Shown: positions 43,960 through 52,847 of the stretch, one piece after another
How the letters are laid out: the number at the start of each line of letters is the position of its first letter
How positions within the stretch are numbered: position 1 is the stretch's first letter
NCBI RefSeq assembly: GCF_012328925.1
Contig: NZ_JAAXLS010000007.1
Coordinates: 186,001 to 250,000, forward strand
Reading direction: 5' to 3'
DNA: 64,000 bases
From: Amycolatopsis acididurans
Lineage (GTDB): Bacteria > Actinomycetota > Actinomycetes > Mycobacteriales > Pseudonocardiaceae
Position numbers and translations under genes: made by a program
The notes under the pieces: generated by a model
What the model was told of the DNA's origin: nothing
Databases searched by the model: none
What the model saw: the letters and a program-made list of their open reading frames with translations, nothing else

Positions 43960-44813
43960 CGCTTCGCCTGCCCCGCACCGCGTTGTCGATCGCTGAGCTG
44001 GACGAGCTCGACCACGACGGCGTGGTGCGGTTCGTGCGCGCGCTGGAGGACAGCGGGCACCGCATGGTCTGGATTCCCGAGGTCGCCGGGCGCGAGGCGT
44101 TCACCACCGCCGCGCTCGTGCTGGGCGCGACCAAGCGGATGATCGTCGGCAACGGCGTGGCGCGGGCTTTGGAACGCGTGCCGAAATCGGCCGGATCGGC
44201 CGCGTTCGACCTCGCCGCCGCCTACCCCGGGCGTTACGTGCTCGGCCTCGGGGTCAGCGGCGCGGTGCGGGAGCGCGGTGTCGGCCCGTTGCCGTTCCTG
44301 CGCGACTATCTCGACGGGGTGGACGAGACCCTCGCGCGCCGGGGCGGGGGACGGGTGCCGAGGGTGCTCGGCGCGTATTCGGCCGGGATCACCCGGCTGG
44401 CCGCGGAACGCGCCGACGGGTTGATCACGTTCCTCGTCACGCCGGAGCACACCCGGTGGGCGCGCGAGACGATCGGGCCGGAGACGTTCCTGTCGGTGGT
44501 GCACTGGGCGGTGGTGGGCCGCGACCGCGCGACGGCCCGCGACATCGCGCGCGAGCGCCTTGCCTACTACCTGACGCTGCCGCACCAGATCGCCAAGCTC
44601 ACCCGGCTCGGTTTCACCGACGCCGATCTCGCCCCGCCGGGGTCGGACCGGCTACTCGACGCGCTGGTCGCCTGCGGTACCCCGGACCAGGTACGCGAAG
44701 CGCTGCGGCAGCAGTACGACGCCGGCGCCACCCAGGTCGCGGTCAGCCTGGTCGGCCCCCTGGACGACGCGAAACTCGACGCCTACCGGGCACTCACCGA
44801 GGAGGAGAACTGA
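43956..44813 (+). CDS. LLM class flavin-dependent oxidoreductase
   Basis: A 285-residue luciferase-like TIM barrel, of the group using FMN or F420. HRMVWIPEVAGREAFTTAALVLG is split across the first units; KRMIVGNGVARALERVP and YVLGLGVSGAVRERG are typical of the mycobacterial F420-linked branch. The reaction might be oxidation of an alcohol or monooxygenation. It overlaps the aldolase stop by four bases and its stop overlaps the BKACE start. Cofactor choice between F420 and FMN is uncertain. Confidence 0.86.
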   Translation: MTLRLPRTALSIAELDELDHDGVVRFVRALEDSGHRMVWIPEVAGREAFTTAALVLGATKRMIVGNGVARALERVPKSAGSAAFDLAAAYPGRYVLGLGVSGAVRERGVGPLPFLRDYLDGVDETLARRGGGRVPRVLGAYSAGITRLAAERADGLITFLVTPEHTRWARETIGPETFLSVVHWAVVGRDRATARDIARERLAYYLTLPHQIAKLTRLGFTDADLAPPGSDRLLDALVACGTPDQVREALRQQYDAGATQVAVSLVGPLDDAKLDAYRALTEEEN

Positions 44814-45733
44814 TGCGGGCGGCCGAAAAGGTCATCATCACCACCGCGATCACGGGTTCGGTCAACGTCCCGTCCCAGAGCCCCTATCTGCCGCTGTCCG
44901 CCGACGCGGTGGCCGAAGCCGCGCTCGACGCGATCGAGGCGGGCTCGGCGATCGTGCACCTGCACGCCAGGGAACCGGACGGGCGCCCCACCCCCGACCC
45001 CGACGTGTTCGCCAAGATCGTCGGGCGCATCACGGCGGAAACCGACGCCGTCATCAACATCACCACCGGCGGCGCGTCCTCGATGACCATGGAGCAGCGG
45101 CTCGCGGCGGCGATGCGGCTGCGGCCCGAGCTGGCGTCGATGAACATGGGCTCGATGAACTTCGTCTATTCGGGCATCGCCGAGAAGGTGACCGAATGGA
45201 AGTACGACTGGGAAAAGCCGTATGTGCTCAACACGTACTCGCGTCCGTTCGTCAACACCTTCGACTCCATCGAGCAGACGTTGCGGACGCTGGGGGAGTC
45301 GGGCACGCGGTTCGAGTACGAGTGCTACGACATCGGCCACCTGTACTCGCTGGCCCACTTCGTCGACAAAGGACTGGCGAAACCGCCGTTGCTGATCCAG
45401 GGTGTGTTCGGCATTCTCGGTGGCATCGGCGCCGACCACGCCAACCTGGAGCACATGGTGCGCATCGCGGACAAGCTCTTCGGCGAGGACTACCTGTTCT
45501 CCGCGTTCGCCGGCGGACGCGACCAGATGGCCTTCGGCACGCACAGCGCCTGGCTCGGCGGGCATGTGCGGGTCGGGCTGGAGGACAGCCTGTGGATCGG
45601 CAAGGGACGGCTCGCGGAGAGCAACGCCCAGCAGGTCCGCAAGATCCGCGCCGTGGTCGAAGATCTCGGCAAACCTGTCGCCACACCGGCCGAAGCGCGC
45701 GCGATGCTGGCGCTTCGCGGAAAGGAGTCGTGA
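44813..45733 (+). CDS. Beta-keto acid cleavage enzyme (BKACE, DUF849)
   Basis: A 306-residue enzyme of the family founded by Kce (3-keto-5-aminohexanoate cleavage). The zinc motif is AIVHLHAREPDGRPT (His-x-His), with INITTGG and FGILGGIGADHANLEHM as further landmarks. BKACEs condense a beta-keto acid with acetyl-CoA to give acetoacetate and a new acyl-CoA. The beta-keto acid would be produced by the SDR or flavoenzymes beside it. GGAGGAG precedes the ATG, which shares a base with the preceding stop. Confidence 0.92.
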   Translation: MRAAEKVIITTAITGSVNVPSQSPYLPLSADAVAEAALDAIEAGSAIVHLHAREPDGRPTPDPDVFAKIVGRITAETDAVINITTGGASSMTMEQRLAAAMRLRPELASMNMGSMNFVYSGIAEKVTEWKYDWEKPYVLNTYSRPFVNTFDSIEQTLRTLGESGTRFEYECYDIGHLYSLAHFVDKGLAKPPLLIQGVFGILGGIGADHANLEHMVRIADKLFGEDYLFSAFAGGRDQMAFGTHSAWLGGHVRVGLEDSLWIGKGRLAESNAQQVRKIRAVVEDLGKPVATPAEARAMLALRGKES

Positions 45734-46479
45734 TGCTCGGCGGGAAGGTCGTCCTCGTCGTCGGCGCGAGCACGGGGATCGGCGCGGAGGCGGCGCGCGT
45801 GTTCGCCGCCGGCGGTGCCTCGCTGATGCTCGTCGCGCGCAGCGAGGAACCGCTGGCGGCACTGGCGAAAGACCTGGCCTCGGCCGGGCACGACGTGGCG
45901 TACACGACGGGCGATGTCTCCGACGCGGCCAGCGTCGCGTCCTTCGTCGATGCGACGGTCACGCGGTTCGGGCGGCTGGACGGGGCGTTCAACTGCGCCG
46001 CGATGGGCGGCAGCGGGCGCCTGGACGCGGTGCCGGAAGCGGATTTCGACCGGATCATGGCGGTGAACGTCAAGGGCACCTGGCTCTGCGTCCGCGAGGA
46101 GGTGCGGGTCATGCAGCCGCGGGGGGCGGGTTCGATCGTCAACGTGAGCAGCATCGGCGGCCTGCGCGGCAGCTCCGGGATGGGCGCCTACCAGGCGACG
46201 AAGCACGCGGTGATCGGCCTGACCCGCACCGCCGCGCACGACTTCGGCCCGCTGGGCATCCGCGTCAACGTGCTCGCGCCGGGCCCCACGGAGAGCCCGA
46301 TGCTCGACGAACTGCGCCGCACCATCCCCGGCGGTGTCGAGGCGCGCATCGCCGCCACACCGCTGCGGAAAGCAGGTACGGGCGCCGAAGTCGGTGCCAC
46401 GGCGGCGTTCCTGCTCAGCGACGGCGCAAGCCACCTCAGCGGTGTCGTGCTTCCCGTGGACGGCGGGTACACGGCCTGA
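45733..46479 (+). CDS. SDR family oxidoreductase
   Basis: A 248-residue short-chain dehydrogenase with VVGASTGIGAEAARVF, NCAAMGG, the catalytic SSIGG serine, YQATKHA pair and VDGGYTA terminus. VARSEEP after the second strand suggests NADP binding. It probably oxidises a 3-hydroxy acid to the beta-keto acid cleaved by the BKACE next to it. It starts at the BKACE stop (TGATG) after AAAGGAG, and is the last gene of the cluster. Confidence 0.9.
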   Translation: MLGGKVVLVVGASTGIGAEAARVFAAGGASLMLVARSEEPLAALAKDLASAGHDVAYTTGDVSDAASVASFVDATVTRFGRLDGAFNCAAMGGSGRLDAVPEADFDRIMAVNVKGTWLCVREEVRVMQPRGAGSIVNVSSIGGLRGSSGMGAYQATKHAVIGLTRTAAHDFGPLGIRVNVLAPGPTESPMLDELRRTIPGGVEARIAATPLRKAGTGAEVGATAAFLLSDGASHLSGVVLPVDGGYTA

Positions 46480-46497
46480 GCGCACGGCGCGGTCGGT

Positions 46498-48033
46498 TCA
46501 GCGGGCGGCGACGAGGTCCAGCCATCCGGAGAGCGCGCGGATGTCACCCGCGCCGCAGCGGAACCCGGCATGACCGTCGGGCCGCGCGGCGAGCAGTCCC
46601 GTCCCGGCCCAGCTGCTGATCCGGTGCACGGTGACGTGCTCGCCGAGCGGTGTGCCGTCGAGGGCGGGCCCGTCGCGCGCCACCAGCAGGTGGATGCCGG
46701 GCGATGCGGTCAGCTCGTGTAGCCGCACCGCTTGCCCTTCGCACACGACATCCTCGTCGGGCAGCCGGTCACCGGGCCGGGGGCCGGGGCCGCCCGGTCT
46801 GCCTTGCACCGACAGCGGACTGGTGCGGTAGCGCACCCACCGCTGCGAGAGGAGCCGGACGACCTGTGCCATCAGGTGCGGTTCCTTCAGCAGCACCGGG
46901 AACAGCGGGGCCAGCAGCGGGATCACTGTCCCGCGCAGAAGCGCGGGCAGCCGGCTGGTCGACGCCTCGGCGAAGAACACCAGATGAGTGAGCGCGAGTA
47001 CCTGCCACGCCGCGGGCCGCCGCTCCTGTTCGTAGGAGTCCAGCAGTGTCGCGTGGGGACCCGGGCGGCGGGCGAAGGCCAGTTTCCAGCCCAGGTTCAG
47101 CCCGTCCAGTATCCCGGTGTTCATTCCCTGGGCGGCGGCGGGCGAATGCGAGTGCGCGGCGTCGCCGGCGAGGAACAGCCGTCCACGCCGGAAGGCGTGC
47201 GCGAGCCGGTGCTGAAGCCCGACCTGGGCGGACCAGGCGAGCCTGCGGACGGTGACGCCCAATCCCGCGGTGTCCAGGATCCGTTGCACCTCGGCGAGCG
47301 GAACCGGTCCTCCCGGCTGTCCGAACGGCGCGCCGTCGCGGCGCCACGGCCGGGTGGCCAGCAGCCGCCAGGTCGCGCCCTCCCCGAGAGCGAACAGGAA
47401 CACCAGGCCGGGCCGGGCCGCGACGACGTGCATGACGCCCGGTGTCAGGTCGCCGTCGAGTTCCGCGTCGGCGAGCACGACCTGCTCGCGATAGGGCCCG
47501 CCAGCCCAGCCGATGCCGGCGAGACGGCGGCCTGTGCTGTCGGGCCCGTCGCAGGCGGCGACGAACCGGCACGGCGTCTCCTCGGACCCGTTCTCGGCGC
47601 GCAGCGTCGCGTACACGGCCGTGGCGTCCTCGCGCAGGGCGGCGAACTCGGTCCCGCGTTCGACCTCGACGCCGCGGGTTCTCAGTGCCTCGGTCAGCAC
47701 GTCCTCGACGTCCATCTGCCGCAGCATCGTCAAGTGCGGAAACGCCGTGTCCCGTAACGCGGTCTCCGCCAGCTGGGCGGACACCCGCCTGGTGCCCAGG
47801 TGCAGCTCGGCTCGCGGGGTCCGGTCGCCCCGGTCGAGCAGGCCGGCGGTCACGCCCAGCGGCCGGAGGCTTTCCAGCGTGCGCGAGTGCATGACCATCG
47901 CCCGTGACGGCCGGAACGGATCCGGTCTGCGCTCCACGATCCGTACCGTCGCGCCGTGCTCGTGCGCCTGGAGCGCCGTGGCCAGCCCGGTCGGGCCCGC
48001 GCCGACGACGAGGACATCCACCTGGGCGTTCAC
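46498..48033 (-). CDS. FAD-dependent aromatic monooxygenase (PHBH/RdmE-like, with thioredoxin-like C-terminus)
   Basis: A 511-residue flavoprotein hydroxylase. VDVLVVGAGPTGLATAL binds the FAD ADP part, DGPDSTGRRLAG is the DG motif, and FLAGDAAHSHSPAAAQGMN is the GD motif that contacts ribityl and NADPH. The C-terminal 100 residues match the thioredoxin-like tail of phenol hydroxylase and polyketide hydroxylases such as PgaE. It uses NADPH and O2 to hydroxylate an aromatic or polyketide. It starts with GTG overlapping the stop of the upstream small gene. Confidence 0.9.
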   Translation of the reverse strand: MNAQVDVLVVGAGPTGLATALQAHEHGATVRIVERRPDPFRPSRAMVMHSRTLESLRPLGVTAGLLDRGDRTPRAELHLGTRRVSAQLAETALRDTAFPHLTMLRQMDVEDVLTEALRTRGVEVERGTEFAALREDATAVYATLRAENGSEETPCRFVAACDGPDSTGRRLAGIGWAGGPYREQVVLADAELDGDLTPGVMHVVAARPGLVFLFALGEGATWRLLATRPWRRDGAPFGQPGGPVPLAEVQRILDTAGLGVTVRRLAWSAQVGLQHRLAHAFRRGRLFLAGDAAHSHSPAAAQGMNTGILDGLNLGWKLAFARRPGPHATLLDSYEQERRPAAWQVLALTHLVFFAEASTSRLPALLRGTVIPLLAPLFPVLLKEPHLMAQVVRLLSQRWVRYRTSPLSVQGRPGGPGPRPGDRLPDEDVVCEGQAVRLHELTASPGIHLLVARDGPALDGTPLGEHVTVHRISSWAGTGLLAARPDGHAGFRCGAGDIRALSGWLDLVAAR

Positions 48034-48617
48034 CGCGCCCCGACCACCCGCCACCACGCCCGTTCCTCCGGTCGTGCCCGTCGCGCCAGAACGGCAGGGT
48101 CGGCGAGGATCTCGTCGCGCCGCAGGCCAGGGAAGACCCGGTAGTCGATCGAACCGCGAACGCTGACGAGGGCCAGTACGCGCCACAGCGACCGCGCGTA
48201 CCACTCGGCGGCGTCGGCACCGTCCCACTCGTACAGGCCGCGGTAGACGCCGTTGCCGTCGTGGCTCAGCCACAGCTTCGACACGAACCCCGGGAAACCG
48301 ACGAACAACGGCGTGTTGAGCAGGCTCTCCCAGCGGAACAGGGTGTGCCCCCGGCCCCGCACCGCGCGAAGCCGGAACGAGACGGCCAGAAAGCACGGGT
48401 CGCGGGGGACGCGGTCCGACACCGTCTCCCGGTAGACCCGGCCCTCGGTGCCGTCGGCGAACCGGAGCACCGTACCGAGGCTGCCGCGCGGCAGGTGGAC
48501 CCGCCGGCGCAGCAGCATCGCGAAACTGGTGACGACACAGCGCAGCACCGACGACCATGCCGTGCCGGCGGGCAGCGGCCCTCTGATCGCCAGGCGGCTT
48601 ACCGGCGCGTTGTCCAT
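48030..48617 (-). CDS. Uncharacterised protein coupled to the FAD monooxygenase
   Basis: A 195-residue protein I do not recognise firmly. The second half, with YRGLYEWDGADAAEWYARSL and SIDYRVFPG, resembles ferredoxin-like alpha/beta-barrel proteins of the YdhR type sometimes linked to monooxygenases. The N-terminal part is basic with no signal peptide; a hydrophobic segment near residue 25-40 is too short to be sure of membrane insertion. The stop overlaps the monooxygenase GTG, so the two act together or are at least made together. Confidence 0.65.
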   Translation of the reverse strand: MDNAPVSRLAIRGPLPAGTAWSSVLRCVVTSFAMLLRRRVHLPRGSLGTVLRFADGTEGRVYRETVSDRVPRDPCFLAVSFRLRAVRGRGHTLFRWESLLNTPLFVGFPGFVSKLWLSHDGNGVYRGLYEWDGADAAEWYARSLWRVLALVSVRGSIDYRVFPGLRRDEILADPAVLARRARPEERAWWRVVGAR

Positions 48618-48728
48618 CGCGGTCTCCCTCCCGTGGGACGGTTCGACCGTCTCAGGGCTCCGTCCGGGCGGCCAGGGACGTAACGTCCCCTACCGGACGG
48701 ACCTTGGTAACCAACGCGCCGGCCGCCG

Positions 48729-50183
48729 CTACCCGCGGGTGGTGTCCAGGTAGATCGTCTTGAAGACCTGGTAGGAGTGCAGACCCTCCGGCCCCAGCTC
48801 GCGGCCGATGCCGCTGGACTTGACGCCGCCGAACGGGGCGGTGGGGTCGTTGGCGTAGGCGTTGATGCCGATCGTGCCGGAGGCGACCCGGCGGGCGACC
48901 GCCTCGCCGCGGCCCGGGTCGGACGTCCACACCGTGCCGCCGAGGCCGTAGTCGCTGGCGTTGGCGATCGCGATCGCCTCGTCCTCGCCGGAGTAGGGGA
49001 TGACCGAGAGCACCGGCCCGAAGATCTCCTCCCGCGCGATGGTGTGCCCGTTGTCCACGTCGGCGAACACCGTCGGCTCGACGAACCAGCCGCGGTCCAG
49101 GCCCGCGGGCCTGCCGCCGCCTGCCGTCAGGCGCGCGCCTTCCCCGCGCCCCTTGGCGATGTAGGACTCGACCCGGTCACGCTGGCGGGACGAGACGAGC
49201 GGGCCCACCTGTGTCGTGTCCGCGAGCGGGTCGCCGACCTTCAGCGAGCGGGCGAGGTCGGTGATGGTGTCCACGACCTCGCCGTAGCGGGCCCGCGGCG
49301 CGAGGACCCGGGTGCCCAGCCAGCAGATCTGGCCGTTGTTGAGCAGCGTCGCGGCGAAGAAGCTCTCGATCGTGGACGCCAGGTCCGCGTCGTCGAGCAC
49401 GATCGCGGCCGATTTCCCGCCCAGCTCCAAGGTGACCGGCCGCAGCAGGCGCCCGCACGTCTCGGCGATGGCGCGGCCGGCCGCGGTGGAACCGGTGAAC
49501 GACACCTTGTCCACACCGGGATGCGCGACGAGGTAGGCGCCCAGCTCACGGCCTCCGGGCACGACGCCGAGCACGCCTTCGGGCAGTCCGGCCTCGGCGG
49601 CGGCCTCGCTCATCAGCATCGCGTCGAGCACGGTCTCCGGCGCGGGTTTGAGCACCACCGTGCAGCCCGCGGCCAGCGCCGGTGCGAGCTTGAGGAAGGA
49701 GATGGCCTGCGGCACGTTCCACGGCACGATCGCCCCGACGACGCCGACGGGTTCGCGGATCACCCGTGAGCTGCCGCCCAGCATCCCGGGCCGGGTCTCT
49801 TCCTGCTCGCGACCGGTGACCAGCCCGGTGAAATACCGCAGCAGCACCGGCGGGAACCCGCCCTCGAACTGGTGCGCGAGCGTGATCGGCATGCCGTTCT
49901 GGATGGTCACGCGGCGCGCGGTCTCCTCGGCACGCTTTTCCAGCGCCACGGCGAAGCGTTCGAGCGCCTCGGCTCGCTTGGCGGGCTGCCAGCGGGACCA
50001 GCCCGCCGGATCGTCGAGCGCCCGGCGCGCGGCGGCGACGGCCTCGTCGACATCGGCCTCGGCGGCTTCCGGCACGCTGCCCAGCAGTTCCTCGGTCGCG
50101 GCGGAACGCACCTCGATCCGCTCGCGGCCCGCGGGCGATTTCCAGTGCCCGCCAAGGTAAAGCTTGTCGTAGTCGATGGTCAT
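48729..50183 (-). CDS. Aldehyde dehydrogenase
   Basis: A 484-residue NAD(P)-dependent aldehyde dehydrogenase. VGAIVPWNVPQAI binds cofactor, SFTGSTAAGR follows, LELGGKSA carries the general-base glutamate, and NNGQICWLGTRV the catalytic cysteine; EIFGPVLSV is also present. It would convert the aldehyde from the neighbouring alcohol dehydrogenase to an acid. It is the last gene of the CYP108-like operon, its start overlapping the alcohol dehydrogenase stop by four bases. Confidence 0.93.
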   Translation of the reverse strand: MTIDYDKLYLGGHWKSPAGRERIEVRSAATEELLGSVPEAAEADVDEAVAAARRALDDPAGWSRWQPAKRAEALERFAVALEKRAEETARRVTIQNGMPITLAHQFEGGFPPVLLRYFTGLVTGREQEETRPGMLGGSSRVIREPVGVVGAIVPWNVPQAISFLKLAPALAAGCTVVLKPAPETVLDAMLMSEAAAEAGLPEGVLGVVPGGRELGAYLVAHPGVDKVSFTGSTAAGRAIAETCGRLLRPVTLELGGKSAAIVLDDADLASTIESFFAATLLNNGQICWLGTRVLAPRARYGEVVDTITDLARSLKVGDPLADTTQVGPLVSSRQRDRVESYIAKGRGEGARLTAGGGRPAGLDRGWFVEPTVFADVDNGHTIAREEIFGPVLSVIPYSGEDEAIAIANASDYGLGGTVWTSDPGRGEAVARRVASGTIGINAYANDPTAPFGGVKSSGIGRELGPEGLHSYQVFKTIYLDTTRG

Positions 50184-51292
50184 GACTGGTCTCCGGGGAT
50201 GAGGACGATCTTGACGGCCTCGCCGCGGTGCTGCGCGGCGACGGCTTCGTTGATCCGGGTGAACGGCATGGTCGTGATGAGCTTGTCGAAGGGGAACCGG
50301 CCACCGCGGTGCAGTTCGAGAAGTTCGGGAATGAACACGTCGGGGTCGCTGTCGCCCTCGACGATGCCCATGACCCGCACGCCGAGCACCTGGGCCTGGA
50401 TGAGGTTCAGCGCGAGCGCGGCCTCGGGATCGGCGGGCACACCGATGATGCCGACCTTCGCGCGGTGCGCCAGTGCCAGCATCGCCTGGCCCAGCACGTC
50501 GGCGATGCCGGTGGTGTCGATGACGTAGTCGGCTCCCTCCGCGGTGATCGCCCGGACCTGTTCGGGCAGCGGGCCTGCCGCGGGGTCGAGCACGTCGGTC
50601 GCGCCGAGGGACAACGCGAGGTCGCGCCGTGCGGCGTGCGGCTCGACGACGATGATCCGCCCGAGTTCCCGCACGACCCCGGCCAGCACGGCGGACAGCC
50701 CGACCGAACCGCCGCCGAGGACGAGCAAGGTGCTGCCGGCACGGCAGTCCAGGGAGTTCAGCACCGCGCCGGCACCGGTCTGCACCCCGCAGCCGAGCGG
50801 GCCGACCAGTTCGAGCGGCGCGTCGTCGGGCACCTTCACGACATTGCGTTCGTGGGCGAGGGCGTGTGTCGCGAACGAGGACTGGCCGAAGAACTCCGAG
50901 CCGAGTGCCTGCCCGTCGCGGTGCAGCGTGGCCGACCCGTCCGGGCGGGCACCCGCGAAGTTGCGGGCCATGAATTCCTGGCAGTAGGCGGGTTCGTTCG
51001 CCGTGCACTGCGTGCACCGGCCACAGCTGTTGAAGCTGAGCGCCACCTTGTCGCCGGGCCTGACCTTGCCGACACCTTCGCCGACCGCGGTCACGACGCC
51101 GCTGCCTTCGTGGCCGAACACACCGGGCAGCGGGAAGGGGAGATGGCCGTCCTTCGCGGCGAGGTCGGTGTGGCACAGCCCGACTCCGGCGATCTCGACG
51201 AGCACCTCGCCGGGGCCGGGATCGTCGAGCGTCACGCGTTCGAGGGTGAAGGTGCCGCCGGTTTCGGCGGCCACGGCCGCGGTGATCTGCAT
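50180..51292 (-). CDS. Zinc-dependent alcohol dehydrogenase, aryl/allylic alcohol type
   Basis: A 370-residue medium-chain dehydrogenase. Catalytic zinc ligands are seen in GVGLCHTDL and GHEGSGVV; the structural zinc lobe is CGRCTQCTANEPAYC; VLGGGSVGLSAV binds NAD and GCGVQTGAGAV contains the third catalytic cysteine. It resembles AdhB/XylB-type enzymes for aryl and terpenoid alcohols. The ATG at 51292 follows AAAGGA. It presumably oxidises the alcohol formed by the P450 encoded upstream. Confidence 0.92.
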   Translation of the reverse strand: MQITAAVAAETGGTFTLERVTLDDPGPGEVLVEIAGVGLCHTDLAAKDGHLPFPLPGVFGHEGSGVVTAVGEGVGKVRPGDKVALSFNSCGRCTQCTANEPAYCQEFMARNFAGARPDGSATLHRDGQALGSEFFGQSSFATHALAHERNVVKVPDDAPLELVGPLGCGVQTGAGAVLNSLDCRAGSTLLVLGGGSVGLSAVLAGVVRELGRIIVVEPHAARRDLALSLGATDVLDPAAGPLPEQVRAITAEGADYVIDTTGIADVLGQAMLALAHRAKVGIIGVPADPEAALALNLIQAQVLGVRVMGIVEGDSDPDVFIPELLELHRGGRFPFDKLITTMPFTRINEAVAAQHRGEAVKIVLIPGDQS

Positions 51293-51303
51293 GAGGATTC
51301 CTT

Positions 51304-51621
51304 TCAGCCGTTGGTGTCCGGGACGGTGACCCGGACACCCTGGCAGTCGTCGGTGAGGATCAGCTGGCACGACAGGCGCGAATCGGGCCGGACGCCGTCG
51401 GCGAATTCGAGCAGCTCGCGCTCCTCGTCGGTGGGCTCGTCGAAAAAGGACTGTCCGTCCTCGACGAACACGTGGCACGTGGCGCACGAGCAGCTGCCGC
51501 CGCATTCGGCGACGATGCCGGGGAGGTTGTTGCGGACGGAGCCGTCCATGACGCTTTGTCCACACGGGACATCGACGTCGTGCACGGTTCCGTCGGGCAG
51601 GGAGTAGCTGACCTTGGGCAT
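51304..51621 (-). CDS. 2Fe-2S ferredoxin, terpredoxin/putidaredoxin-like
   Basis: A 105-residue plant/vertebrate-type 2Fe-2S ferredoxin. The cluster ligands are in ECGGSCSCATC (C-x5-C-x2-C spacing) and SRLSCQL. The length equals that of putidaredoxin and terpredoxin. It shuttles electrons from the FAD reductase encoded upstream to the P450. It starts 17 bases after the reductase stop. Confidence 0.93.
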   Translation of the reverse strand: MPKVSYSLPDGTVHDVDVPCGQSVMDGSVRNNLPGIVAECGGSCSCATCHVFVEDGQSFFDEPTDEERELLEFADGVRPDSRLSCQLILTDDCQGVRVTVPDTNG

Positions 51622-51638
51622 GGTGGTGCTCCGTTGTT

Positions 51639-52847
51639 TCAGGTGAGGACGGCGTCGCGGAGCGGGACCTGATCGTCGGCCAGCCTGGCCGGGTCGATCC
51701 GCGCCGCGGACGCGATGAACTTCTTGCCCGCCATGAACTCGGCGGGGCAGTTGGCCGATTCGACCGCGGTGACGGTGCCGCCGTCGTGGTGGAACAGGGC
51801 GAAGCGGCCGGTGGCGGGATCGCCGCGTAGCACGGTGTCGGGCCGGGGCGGGACCAGCCCGGCGATCTTGAGCTTCAGGCCGAACTGATCCGACCAGAAC
51901 CACGGCACCTCGGCGGTGACCGGGGCGCACCCGAGGATCGTGGCCGTGGCCTGCTTCGCCTGTTCCGTCGCGCTCGGAATGCTCTCCAGGCGGACGTGGC
52001 GCTCGCCCAGCGGGCGCCGCGTCACGTCGCCGATCGCGAGGACGCGCGGATCGCTCGTCCGCGCCCGCGCGTCGACGACGATGCCCTGATCGCAGTGCAG
52101 ACCCGCCGCGATCGCCAGCTCGTCACGGGGTACCGCGCCGACGCCGACCAGGACCGCCTCGCAAGGGATCTCGGAACCGTCGGCGAGCACGACCGCCCGC
52201 ACCCGTCCGCCGTGACCGTCCACATGGGACACGGCGGCGCCGGTGCGGATGCTCGTGCCCTGCTCGCGGTGGTGTGCGGCCAGGATCTGCGACAACCGCG
52301 GGCTCGCCACGCGCGCCAGCACGCGGTCTTCGCGCTCCAGCACGGTGACGTCCACCCCGTTGGCCCTGGCGACCGCCGCGACCTCCAGGCCGATGTAGCC
52401 GCCGCCGATGATCGCGAGCGGGCCCCGCCGCGCCAGGCACGCGCGCAGCACCCTGGCGTCGGCCAGCGTCCGCAGCGACACCACCCCGTCGAGATCCGCG
52501 CCGGGCACCGTAAGCCGCCGCGGCCGCGCACCCGTGGCCAGCACGAGATGGTCGTAGGGGTGCGAACCGCCGGACGCGGTGCACAGCGTGCGGCGGCTGC
52601 GGTCGATCGCCACGACGTGCTCGCCGACGTGCACGCCGATGTCCTGTTCGCGGTAGAACTCCGCCGGCCGCAGCCACTGCGCCGGCTCGCCGTCGGCGAA
52701 CTTCTTCGACAGCGGCGGCCGGTGGTACGGCAGGTCCGGTTCGTCGCCGAAGACGTGCAGCGGGCCCGCGTGGCCGGCCTGCCGCAGCAGACCGGCCAGC
52801 GTGGCGCCGGCGTGCCCGGCACCGACGATCAGGACCCGGTCGTTCAC
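51639..52847 (-). CDS. NAD(P)H:ferredoxin reductase, FAD-dependent
   Basis: A 402-residue reductase of the putidaredoxin/rhodocoxin reductase family. [17 protein letters not shown] binds [15 protein letters not shown] follows, [16 protein letters not shown] binds NAD, and [11 protein letters not shown] closes the flavin site. It passes electrons from NAD(P)H to the 2Fe-2S ferredoxin. The GTG start overlaps the P450 stop (GTGA). P450, reductase and ferredoxin in order make a complete class I system. Confidence 0.93.
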   Translation of the reverse strand: MNDRVLIVGAGHAGATLAGLLRQAGHAGPLHVFGDEPDLPYHRPPLSKKFADGEPAQWLRPAEFYREQDIGVHVGEHVVAIDRSRRTLCTASGGSHPYDHLVLATGARPRRLTVPGADLDGVVSLRTLADARVLRACLARRGPLAIIGGGYIGLEVAAVARANGVDVTVLEREDRVLARVASPRLSQILAAHHREQGTSIRTGAAVSHVDGHGGRVRAVVLADGSEIPCEAVLVGVGAVPRDELAIAAGLHCDQGIVVDARARTSDPRVLAIGDVTRRPLGERHVRLESIPSATEQAKQATATILGCAPVTAEVPWFWSDQFGLKLKIAGLVPPRPDTVLRGDPATGRFALFHHDGGTVTAVESANCPAEFMAGKKFIASAARIDPARLADDQVPLRDAVLT

